From Bacteroidota bacterium (GTDB lineage: Bacteria > Bacteroidota > Bacteroidia > Flavobacteriales > Weeksellaceae): a DNA stretch of 17,075 nt. A model generated the notes under the pieces. That model saw nothing but the letters and a program-made list of their open reading frames with translations. It ran no database searches and was not told the DNA's origin. How positions within the stretch are numbered: the first letter of the stretch is position 1; every line of letters starts with the position of its first letter. Shown piece by piece: positions 1 through 8,500 of the stretch. The stretch covers positions 1-17,075 of the forward strand of contig JAEXBS010000075.1 of the NCBI GenBank assembly GCA_023393915.1, in the 5' to 3' direction. A program made the position numbers and the translations under genes.

Positions 1-467
1 AAATACTGCCATCACATCATGCGTATCTTCTACTTTATTAAAAACTTTTTCTTTATAACTTATACCCGAAGTGAACGTTAGTGTCAAGAGAAGTTAGCAA
101 TATCACTTTCTGTAAGTTTGCCATATATGTGTTATAAAAACATGAAAAATATGCTGTTGAAGTAAGTGGTCAACGCTGAAAAATAGAATTTTTATATCAC
201 AAGATATCATCTAGGTTTAGCAATTCGCAGAATGCCCCGTTTCTGCAGATTTTCTATACGGAGTAAATATAAACGAAAGCTCTTCTGTCGTGTTCATGAT
301 CCATATCCACCATAGCCTTAAGTCTGTTTTGAAATAATCTGTTCCGAGGTAGTCTCTAGCTTCATTATCCCAAGTTCAGTCGCGTTTCTAGGTTTATTTT
401 AGTTTTTGTTTGATATTACTGGCCTCATTGTATTTTTCAGCGACGACTAGATAATTTAATGAAGCAT
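1..467. other. AT-rich flank without an intact gene
   Basis: No intact gene is visible between the window edge and the end of brxL. The DNA is clearly more AT-rich than the genes to its right. On the minus strand there are short coding-like stretches in different frames: a 52-codon stop-to-stop stretch at 375-217 whose translation includes DNEARDYLGTDYF, a second frame over about 315-252 with AMVDMDHEHDRRAF, and a third at about 256-208 with ENLQKRGILR, which resembles the end of a winged-helix domain. Protein-like stretches in successive frames broken by stops suggest a decayed gene, but I cannot name the family. No tRNA, no clear rho-independent terminator for brxL and no insertion-sequence ends were seen. 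Confidence 0.35.
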
Positions 468-2522
468 TCAGTCGACCCCTAGTGCTTTGAAAACTGCCTC
501 CTGCGGCGAGGCGTAGAAAATGATGCTGAACGCTCCGATTAGATCGGCTGGGACGGTTCCGAAATCTGTGGCGGAGGTGATCGGAAGCAGCACTTTCTTT
601 GCGCCACTATCCAAACAAACTTGAAGGACATTTGCCAGCTCTTCAACCTTTAAAATTGTTCCGTTTATGCTGATTTCACCAAGGATGGCAATGCCGCTGA
701 GCGTGGGTTTGCCCAATGCGGCGGAAGCGATTGCCACAAGCGTTGGCAATGTTAAATATTTTGCCATCCCGATGCCGTTTAAATCCTGATAATCGACGAT
801 ATAATCTTTTTTCGTCGTGCTGATAGATTTACTGATTGTGCCGCTGTTTGCTTTTAAATAATTGAAGGCATTATTCGCCGCCTCTTTCGCCTCTCTATAA
901 TTTCCCATACCGGTTTTTTCAAATTTACCATTACCGGGAAGCACTTGTGTTTCAAGTCTGTATACGCCGATCATTCCTGATTTTCCCCTTGAGACGGTAT
1001 AAACGTTCCCTGGGTTAGAAACGCCGTCTGGTATTAACTTACCGCCTCCCTGTTCCGGTACTGAGACGTATCGCTCTTCGAAGGTGTCGCCGTCAATATA
1101 CGAAAAATTCACATCGTAAAACTCCATGCCGCCGATCTTTTTCATCTGTTCTTTTACGCGGCGCCTGGATTCCAAGGCGAATTTGAGAATTTCTTCAATA
1201 TTTTCCTTTGTGAAGATTCCGTTTGGGTAAATAAGCTTTACGAGGCCGGAGACAATCTTCTTGACGGCGATAACGTCCCGTTGATTAAGATCTCTGCCAA
1301 GTTTGAAATATTGCGAATAGGAGTCGGCGTAAGAAATTTTTCGCAGCTCACGCATTACTTCAGCATAGTAATCCGTAATAAAACCGACTTCATTTGTGAA
1401 AAACTCCGGCCGGTATTTAGGAATTTCCCACCCTGGAATATAGCAGTGCATGCGGTCCAGAAATGCTGTGTCGTTTGCCATCGCTTCTGGAAAAGGTGAA
1501 AAAAGATGTGATGTTTTCAGGACCGTATCGATACTTTGGTTGATATTTCCCACAAAGACCATAGAGGCATAGGCGTTCTTTTCCTCCTTGCCTCGCGCGA
1601 AAGAACCAGACGCCATATAATCCTTCATTATCTGGACGCCGTCTTTATCCTTAAAATTAATTCCCGCGACTTCGTCAAAGGCGACGCAGTCCCACATACC
1701 GACTAGCCCGATTGTTTTGTTGCCCATATTATAAAACAGGTTGGCGACAGTGGTCTGCCCGCCGGAAATTAGGATGCTGTTTGGAGAAATCTCCTTGTAG
1801 ATATGAGATTTTCCTGTTCCGCGCGGGCCAAGCTCACAAAGATTCACGTTATTCTCAACTAAGGGGATAAGCCTGGCAAGATGCAGCCATTTTTCCCTTT
1901 CATTAAAGTGTGACGGCTCCATACCGACGCTGCGCAACACGACGTTGATCCATTCATCTGGGGTGAAGTTCCCGCGCGCGTTCTTGAATTCTTCGATGTC
2001 AAGTGCCGGCATCTGGATCGGCGTGAGTTTTGAAATCAAAAAGGGGCAGTGATTTTTGTCAGCTTCATTGTAAAAATACTCCATCCTGATGATACACCAG
2101 ATACCGCCGCAGAGCAGGCGTTCGAATTGCCGCGGATAATTCTCAGAAATCGGAACATTTTTTATACCAAGATTAGAAAACTCGGCGACGTAAATATCAT
2201 CCTTAAAATCTAGCTTGACCGATACCTTATCGATAATGGTATAACTGCCTGTTTCCCTAAGTTTTGACAGTATTTTCTGTGCTTCGTCGGGGCGGACGTA
2301 ATTTTCAGATAAAATGGATTTTACGCTGCCGATGCCGTCCTCAATGTCATTTTCCTCGCTGGTCGAACAATACATGCCAAGCAGATATTCAAGGACATAA
2401 ACGGGGACGTTTGCGCCCTCCTTTATCCTCTTTGTGAGATCCTTACGTACGACCTTTCCTGCGAAATATTTTCGTAGTTTTTCATCAAGCGTCGTATCAA
2501 TCACATAAACTTCCTCAGGCAT
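468..2522 (-). CDS. brxL: BrxL, AAA+/Lon-like BREX protein
   Basis: BrxL, 684 aa, the last gene of the type 1 BREX locus. In this family BrxL is an oligomeric AAA+ DNA-associated protein needed for phage restriction but not for host methylation. Visible motifs: Walker A GPRGTGKS at about residues 232-239, Walker B ending AFDEVAG at about 281-287, a sensor-like VGNIN at about 324-328 and LDRMH at about 355-359. A C-terminal Lon-like domain (about 575-684) contains LGEISINGTILKVEEL, where K625 lines up by eye with the Lon catalytic lysine. No serine stands where Lon has its PSAG serine (the stretch there reads GMAKYL), so peptidase activity is doubtful. The ATG start is supported by AAGGAGG seven bases upstream. 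It lies 15 nt after pglZ and is surely cotranscribed with it. Length matches the family (about 680 aa). Confidence 0.93.
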   Translation of the reverse strand: MPEEVYVIDTTLDEKLRKYFAGKVVRKDLTKRIKEGANVPVYVLEYLLGMYCSTSEENDIEDGIGSVKSILSENYVRPDEAQKILSKLRETGSYTIIDKVSVKLDFKDDIYVAEFSNLGIKNVPISENYPRQFERLLCGGIWCIIRMEYFYNEADKNHCPFLISKLTPIQMPALDIEEFKNARGNFTPDEWINVVLRSVGMEPSHFNEREKWLHLARLIPLVENNVNLCELGPRGTGKSHIYKEISPNSILISGGQTTVANLFYNMGNKTIGLVGMWDCVAFDEVAGINFKDKDGVQIMKDYMASGSFARGKEEKNAYASMVFVGNINQSIDTVLKTSHLFSPFPEAMANDTAFLDRMHCYIPGWEIPKYRPEFFTNEVGFITDYYAEVMRELRKISYADSYSQYFKLGRDLNQRDVIAVKKIVSGLVKLIYPNGIFTKENIEEILKFALESRRRVKEQMKKIGGMEFYDVNFSYIDGDTFEERYVSVPEQGGGKLIPDGVSNPGNVYTVSRGKSGMIGVYRLETQVLPGNGKFEKTGMGNYREAKEAANNAFNYLKANSGTISKSISTTKKDYIVDYQDLNGIGMAKYLTLPTLVAIASAALGKPTLSGIAILGEISINGTILKVEELANVLQVCLDSGAKKVLLPITSATDFGTVPADLIGAFSIIFYASPQEAVFKALGVD

Positions 2523-2537
2523 GTATAGGCCTCCTTA

Positions 2538-5063
2538 TTAAAAGCCAAAATCATCCGCGAAGGCGATGTCCATAACCATCTCGTATTTAAAAACAGGTTC
2601 GGCAAAGCTATTACTTGAATCTAAATATGCAACGAGATAATACTTCTTATCGCCGTGATATCGTTTATTTTTAAAGGTGAACTTGAGCCGAGAGATACGT
2701 TTTGCCGCCTCGGAGTCCCGGCTTTTTGCCTCAAACGTCACTTCATTTGAGATCTTTTCATTTTCATCAGAAACAAAAAACAACTTATACACGGCCTCTT
2801 TGACAATATCTGTCACCGGTTCCGTTTGGTAAAATTCCAGCGATTGTACTAAGCTGGTAATTTTTTTCGTGGTACTGATAAAATCTACCGCCGCAATCCT
2901 TGTTTCCTGATGTCCAGATGATGTCTTTACATCCAGCACGGGAATCAGCATCTCCTGAGGCGAGGCGCCTCCATGCACATAATTCTGTCCGCTCCCGGCA
3001 ATTTTAAATATACTTGTACCGGATGGTACGGCCACATTTAAAGAATCACTGCCTCTTAAAAATGTCGACATACGATAATTCCTCACGCCGTCCGCCTCAA
3101 TGGGCTCGCGGCTAATTATGTAACGCTTACCGACGTAAATTCCTTTGAGCTCCGGGCAGTTGATTTTATCATACTCCCGTATCTTATCACGTTTATATAT
3201 AAAGCCATGATCGGCGGTAATTACGAAATGCCTCGCAGATACGTCCTCCGTCAGGCGGCGAACCATCCGATGTATTTCTTTTACGGACTCGGCACAGGCG
3301 TAAAAGACCTCATTTTCCGTACTGGCCTTATCTCCGCGCGCGTCTATCTGATTGTGGTAGACATATACGACCTCTTTATTCCCGAACATTGAGCGTATCT
3401 CTTCGCGCTTTGCCGCCATCACTTCGTCATATTGCAGACATCTGCTATTTGTAACCTCAGACCGCAATATGGCTTCTCTCTGCGAGAGGGTATCGCATGG
3501 TCTTCCGTCGACTGAAACCTTAAAGCTATTGTCGACTTCAATTTTTTCGTGCGGCAGCAGGGCCGCCATACCGAGCTTGGTGACGGAGGGCAGTACGCCG
3601 TACATAATATCCAAATGTGCGCTGCGGCACTTTTCATCTTCGGAGAGTATCTCCATCAACTCCGCCGCCACCTCGTAACGCAGCGCATCGGAGATGATCA
3701 CGACGACACGCTCTTTGGCAGGCAACACATGACGTCGATAAAAACATTCCTGTCCTGTGGCCGCTTCGATTGATTCTTCCGCGGATAAAGCGTTACTCCA
3801 AGAGAGCGTTATCTTATCAAGATAGACGTTTGTATAAATATTTTCAACTCGCTCCCGCAGCGCCTCGAAATCCGTCCGTGATTCGATTCTGTCATAATAA
3901 GTATAAAACTCTCTGTAATAGGTATCATATTTATAATCATTTTTCGTATATTGTCTGATAATCGCTGATAATTCCTCCGGGCAGCGATAGCCGGTGATTT
4001 CGATTATTTGACAGGCCCTTATGAGCATAGAATAAACATCGCGGAACATGTTGCCGAAATGCAGCGTCTTACGCCGGCGGCAAATGGCATTGATATCCAT
4101 CCCGGCAAGTTTTGCGCCCGTATTTTCGGATAAAAGATTATCCACAACCCATGCGACGATCATTTCATCAATAATTTCAAAGGAATCGCATTCGGCAAGG
4201 CTATCAAACGCCATCTCCCGCAAAAATATCGCGGCGTTGATGTCCGCCGCGACATTTCGGGAGATCTCATCATACGCGGCGCGGCATCTTGCGTTGTTCA
4301 TCATATTATCCATGAAAGCCACGACTGAGCCGGTTTTAGGAGTGGCGCGGTTCCTCCATTTCGGTGGAAGATTGTCGTTGACATAATGTCCGGTGTAAGT
4401 AATGAAAAAAGAGGCCGCGAGGTTTTTTAACGAAGGCGAAATGTCATGGTATCCATACAGCGCTTCGCAGAGCTCCCAAAAAGAATCTAACAGCCCGAAC
4501 TTTTCAAACTCAGGTAAATATCTGTTTTCTCCTCCGGCATCGTCAATGAGAACTGCGCGAAGCACCTCCTCGAAGGAGGCCGTCTTAGCCTTGCAGACTA
4601 CGCTCATCATGCCGATCAGGATAATATCTTTTCTGTAACTGTCTATCTTAAGATCATAAAATTTCTGGCAACGTTCCTTTGAGGCGAAAAACTTTATATG
4701 ATTTTGAATGATAGGCTTGAACTCGGGCGCTATACCCAAGTCAACGCAAATAAGAGATGCCTTGTCAGCGAAAAATTCCCGGGAATACTTAACCATATCC
4801 GCGAGATGATTTTCCCGTATATCAGGCTTGGGAAAGGGGGCATAAATAAGATAGCTGGTCTCCGTGTCCACGCACTCAAGGAAATACTTGGTGTAAAATT
4901 GGTTATCTTTTTCCAGCCGGTAAATCGCTGCATTCTCCAGGACAAGGTCGCCGCCGTCAACGTCGGCGGCAAATTCCGCCCCAGCGTCGTACCAAAATAC
5001 AAGCCGACGTTCGTCTGCGGCAAATTCTTTGTTTAATTTTTCAGCTATCTGTTTAAGATCCAT
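2538..5063 (-). CDS. pglZ: PglZ, alkaline phosphatase-superfamily BREX protein
   Basis: PglZ, 841 aa, a normal length for type 1 BREX. The family has a metal-binding alkaline-phosphatase-type core and is required for both phage defence and host methylation; its substrate is unsettled. The core is visible: VVVIISDALRYEVAAEL places a metal-binding Asp near residue 459, followed by YHNQIDARGDKA and then ITADHGFIYKRD near residue 618, the typical TxDHG metal motif. The N-terminal part (1-450) is helical and lacks motifs I recognise. The ATG start follows GCGGGGAAAAAG, an acceptable ribosome site. Unlike the other gene joints, the gap to pglX is 479 bp and includes a good promoter candidate, so pglZ-brxL probably form a separate transcription unit, as I recall being described for the Bacillus cereus BREX locus. 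Confidence 0.93.
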   Translation of the reverse strand: MDLKQIAEKLNKEFAADERRLVFWYDAGAEFAADVDGGDLVLENAAIYRLEKDNQFYTKYFLECVDTETSYLIYAPFPKPDIRENHLADMVKYSREFFADKASLICVDLGIAPEFKPIIQNHIKFFASKERCQKFYDLKIDSYRKDIILIGMMSVVCKAKTASFEEVLRAVLIDDAGGENRYLPEFEKFGLLDSFWELCEALYGYHDISPSLKNLAASFFITYTGHYVNDNLPPKWRNRATPKTGSVVAFMDNMMNNARCRAAYDEISRNVAADINAAIFLREMAFDSLAECDSFEIIDEMIVAWVVDNLLSENTGAKLAGMDINAICRRRKTLHFGNMFRDVYSMLIRACQIIEITGYRCPEELSAIIRQYTKNDYKYDTYYREFYTYYDRIESRTDFEALRERVENIYTNVYLDKITLSWSNALSAEESIEAATGQECFYRRHVLPAKERVVVIISDALRYEVAAELMEILSEDEKCRSAHLDIMYGVLPSVTKLGMAALLPHEKIEVDNSFKVSVDGRPCDTLSQREAILRSEVTNSRCLQYDEVMAAKREEIRSMFGNKEVVYVYHNQIDARGDKASTENEVFYACAESVKEIHRMVRRLTEDVSARHFVITADHGFIYKRDKIREYDKINCPELKGIYVGKRYIISREPIEADGVRNYRMSTFLRGSDSLNVAVPSGTSIFKIAGSGQNYVHGGASPQEMLIPVLDVKTSSGHQETRIAAVDFISTTKKITSLVQSLEFYQTEPVTDIVKEAVYKLFFVSDENEKISNEVTFEAKSRDSEAAKRISRLKFTFKNKRYHGDKKYYLVAYLDSSNSFAEPVFKYEMVMDIAFADDFGF

Positions 5064-5129
5064 CTTTTTCCCCGCAATTCTTCCTGATATTACGTCAGCT
5101 CATGTCTTTTATAACTTTATTTTGATGAT

Positions 5130-5157
5130 TTTATAACCGGACCTGTCAGATTTGCAA
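5130..5157 (-). promoter_or_regulatory. Candidate promoter for pglZ-brxL
   Basis: On the minus strand TTGCAA (5157-5152) is followed after 16 nt by TATAAA (5135-5130), 4/6 and 5/6 matches to the sigma-70 consensus boxes. It lies about 65 bp upstream of the pglZ start codon and downstream of the tandem repeat. It would drive pglZ and brxL independently of the brxA promoter. A second TATAAA sits nearer the gene but lacks a convincing -35 box. Sequence-only prediction. Confidence 0.4.
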
Positions 5158-5179
5158 CACCCGCTTTGCGCACGTTTCC

Positions 5180-5203
5180 TAACCAAACCGCTTGGTTTGG
5201 TTA
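5180..5203. repeat. Perfect stem-loop, TAACCAAACC arms
   Basis: Arms TAACCAAACC (5180-5189) and GGTTTGGTTA (5194-5203) are perfect reverse complements of 10 bp around a 4-nt GCTT loop. The element sits at the pglZ-proximal edge of the tandem repeat and uses the same GGTT core words. No U-tract follows on either strand, so it is not a classic terminator. It could be a protein-binding operator, an RNA hairpin in the pglX-pglZ spacer, or an end of an inserted element. Confidence 0.6.
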
Positions 5204-5400
5204 AGATCTTGGTTAAACCGCGCTTTTTTTGCGATTAATTTAACCACGCTGTTAAGCCGCTCTGCAAGCCGGTTTGTCGTTGCCGGCTTGGTTAAATCGT
5301 GGTTAAACCGTATCTTTTTACGATTGATTTAACCACGCCGTAATCCCCTGTCTGCAAGCTGGTTTATGCTTACAGATTTGGTTAAAATCTTAGGTAAAAA
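5197..5400. repeat. ~90-bp tandem repeat with hairpin arms, about 2.2 copies
   Basis: GGTTAAACCG occurs at 5211-5220 and again exactly 90 bp later at 5301-5310. The flanking sequence aligns over the whole unit (copy 1 about 5197-5286, copy 2 about 5288-5375, then a partial third copy from about 5377), with substitutions and one or two 1-nt indels. Each unit holds an inverted repeat: in copy 2 CGTGGTTAAA (5298-5307) pairs with TTTAACCACG (5328-5337), and in copy 1 GGTTAAA (5211-5217) pairs with TTTAACC (5239-5245). The inner stem differs as a compensated pair: CGC/GCG in copy 1 and CGT/ACG in copy 2. A second inverted repeat, CAAGCCGG/CCGGCTTG, is perfect in copy 1 and degraded in copy 2. This suggests a conserved structured element between pglX and pglZ, of unknown role. 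Confidence 0.7.
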
Positions 5401-5499
5401 AACAATATCTATTGCCTGGTTACCCACCTTGATGTCCGCAGTTAGAACTTCATCGTTGTCATTAATTTTGCTTTTCATATCACTTAGTTTCTGTCTCAT
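5329..5499 (-). CDS. Possible 56-aa small protein in the pglX-pglZ spacer
   Basis: An ATG-initiated ORF of 56 codons begins 43 nt after the pglX stop, in the same direction, and ends with TAA inside repeat copy 2. The predicted peptide starts MRQKLSDMKSKINDNDEV, is hydrophilic with a short apolar core (AIDIVFLPKIL), and ends in an Arg-rich tail. No good Shine-Dalgarno site precedes the ATG (the bases before it read CATTGTAA). I do not recognise a family. It may be a genuine small gene, a remnant of an accessory gene inserted in this slot, or chance; the weak ribosome site and the ending inside a repeat argue against confidence. Confidence 0.25.
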   Translation of the reverse strand: MRQKLSDMKSKINDNDEVLTADIKVGNQAIDIVFLPKILTKSVSINQLADRGLRRG

Positions 5500-5542
5500 T
5501 TACAATGCAATGCTGTTTTTAGTTTTTATATCGTTTATCGTC

Positions 5543-8500
5543 TCAAATCTTTGCCAGTACTTCCAGTTTATTTCCGTCTCGGGCGGTTTGGACCTTTTCG
5601 TAGTTTGTCTTTACGCCGTCGTCAAGGTATATGGCGATGCGCGAGAGGGCGAGGTGGGCGATCTTTGTATCGTAGTCCCTTATCTCTTTCAGCTGTTTTT
5701 TCAGCTTTTCCATCTCTTTGGCGACAGCGGTCTTTTCCCGCGCTTCTTTGGCCGCGGCGAGGATCTGCTGCTTCAGTGCTATCTGGTTTTCATATTTTAC
5801 CTGGAGCGGATGCAGATATTCCACACGCAGATTGCCGATAGTATCGGCGTTCCAGCGGTGCATGTAGACGAGAGCTTTGAAGCCGTTTTCTTTGCCGCTG
5901 TCGAAGAGCCAATAGATGGGACGCTTCTGGTATATTTTGCAGTGATCTTTGAAAAAATCCTTAATGAAATAATTTCGGATGACGCGGCGCGAAGAGCCGC
6001 TGCCGCCGAGGGCGCGGGCGACGAAGTCAAGATTCTCCTCAAGCGTCTTTTCGCCAAAGGCCGCCGCGAGCCATTTGCAAAAGAGGCTCACGGCGTCGTC
6101 GGGGAAATATTCCTCGTCCGTTACCGGCAGGCAGTTGTCTTTATCCGGTGTGAAACGGCGGTATTTGCTCTCCTCCCATTCGCCGCCCGCGTAGGCCAGC
6201 CCCTCGCAGTCGAGCGAGTAACGGCCGAAAATGCAGCCGACGGCGTAGGAGATAAGGCTCTTTACGTCGCGTATAAGGTCGGCCCTGCGCACCGTTACGT
6301 CTTTTTCCTCCACCTCCGGCGTCAGCTCATCATTAAGTCCGTAAATATCGATGAAGATGCGGTTAAGCTCCTCTTCGTTGGCCTTAAGCTGATAGAATTG
6401 TTTCTCCGCGAAGTCTTGCCAGCTTTCAAAGGCGGTTTCAAGGCGGCCGTCGCTATTGTGCGTGATGAGCGGATGGGTCTTGAAATCCCATGAGGTCTCG
6501 AAAGAGTCCCAATCGGATTTAGAAAGAAAAATATTCTTCTGCGTTATATTCTCTGCATCTGGTAATTCTTTGAAGCACACAGGAATGTTGCCTATGTGCC
6601 CAGCTTCATAATTGAGCGTTGGACTTAGAAACTGTAAGAACCTCAAAGCAACTTTAGAATTAAGCAACGCAAGATATGAATAAAGATTTTCCTTTGAAAG
6701 CAATGCTTTTGCCCCACTGCCAAAAATTGCATTTGTTGAAATTCTCATTGACGGTTCACCGCTAGATATTCCAGACCATGTTACAAGTGTCTTAAAATAA
6801 TACTCAGGGCTTACTATTCTCCCTCCCGCAGCACCTTTAGTTGCTTCCTTTATCTCTGCTCCGTTGTGATACCAATTTACAACATATTCATTGTTTCCAT
6901 ACCATTTGCGATAATCTCCACCTTTTGCGAGAGGAAACCAACGTGTCGCATCTTCTGTCTCCGAAACATCTGAAATCTCAAAAGATATATCTTCTGATTT
7001 AACCTCATACCAAAATCTCAAAAACAGACTATTATTTGTTGTCGAAAGTCCGCTCTTGGGCTCAGCAATAACTGATAATAAATCACCTTTCGAGAAATCA
7101 TTTAACATATCTATACTCACCCAATACGCCACCGGCGAGCCGGGGATTTTTGAGAAGTTCTCCTGTTTGGCGGTGAAGCGGTTTTCGCCGCGAAGGAACA
7201 TCTCCTCTTTGCCTTGTTGCGTAGTCGGCTCTATAAGTCTGGCATATCTTCCCGCATAGCCTTCCGTGTAACCTTTGCGGATGACGAAGCTCGTGGTCTG
7301 CACCACTTCGCCGCCGATCTCCTCAAAGGCTCTGGGGCCTAAGTGCGCCATGTTTATGATATCGTCCGCCAGAATTTTCGCGCGCAGTTTTTCATAACTT
7401 GAGAGGAACATCCAGGCGTGCTGTGTGATCATAGCGCGAAAGCCGCCGCCGCGCGTCAGTTCGGCGCATTTTTCAATGAAGACCGCGAAGAGGTCGCTTT
7501 TGCTGTCGGGATAGTTTTCTTTCACATATGCCGAGAGCTTTTCACCCATGCCGCTGCTACCCATATAGGGTGGGTTTGTGATGACTATGTCGTATTTCTG
7601 TGTGAGGATTATCGCCTGTTTGATAATTTGCGGGACTGTCCTTTTTATTTCATCGTACCAGAGCGAGATGTTCTCCGCTTTCGGCATCTCCCTCCAGGCG
7701 GCGGCTAGCCCCTCATAGTTTCTCTCTTCCAGTTTGATTATCGAGCCGTATTCTTTCGCCTTCGCGAAGGCTTCAAGCAGATAGCATAACGTCTCCCGCT
7801 CCTTTTCCAGGAGAGGGAAGTCTTTGGCAGTACTTTGATATGCCTCCGCGAGAGAGTCGGAATCCATGACCGGATAGACGTTAGGCTGCGCGCCGCGGCT
7901 GAATATCCGGCGGTTGTACTGGCGCGCCTTCATCATAACGGCGAAGTAGGCGAGCTGTGCCGCGCGGTCGTCGATGTCGAGGCCGTAAAGGTTGTTCTTT
8001 AATATGCTTTGCGCCGCGTCACGGCGATTCCAGCCCTCCGATTCGTAGATGCGCATCAGCAGGTCGAAGGCGTAGACGAGGATGTGGCCGCTGCCTATGC
8101 AGGGGTCGATGATCTTTATCTCTTCCGGTCTGATATTCTTGTATTCTTCGCGCAGCGACGCGAGCCGCGCGGCGGCCTCTGGCTCCTGTTCCACCTCATC
8201 GAGGTAGTATTTCCATTCAGATTTCAGGGTTTCGTTGGGGTGCCCCTCCAGCCAGAGCCGCCCGAGGCTGTTTTCCGCCATGTATCGTACGATCCAGTCC
8301 GGCGTGAAGAGCTGGGTGACGGCGGGGAGGTTCTCTTTTGTAATCTTGACGTTTTTTTTGAGCAGCGCGTAGGCTTCGTCTTTCGGTTCGCTGTTATAGA
8401 ATTGATAGAGCCAGCCGATAATCTCCACCTGCCCGCCTTTTTCGGCGTTGAAGTCCTCCTCCGCGATGTCGTGGGTGAGACGGTAGACGAGGCCCTCTTT

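Noticed and set aside
5197..5400. CRISPR array
   Set aside because: The repeats are about 90-bp contiguous diverged units without unique spacers of regular length, and there are no cas genes.
5366..6493. Plus-strand ORF of 375 codons starting in the repeat region
   Set aside because: Most of it is antisense to the 3' part of pglX, which has clear family motifs and length; the plus-strand translation has no recognisable domain and skewed composition.
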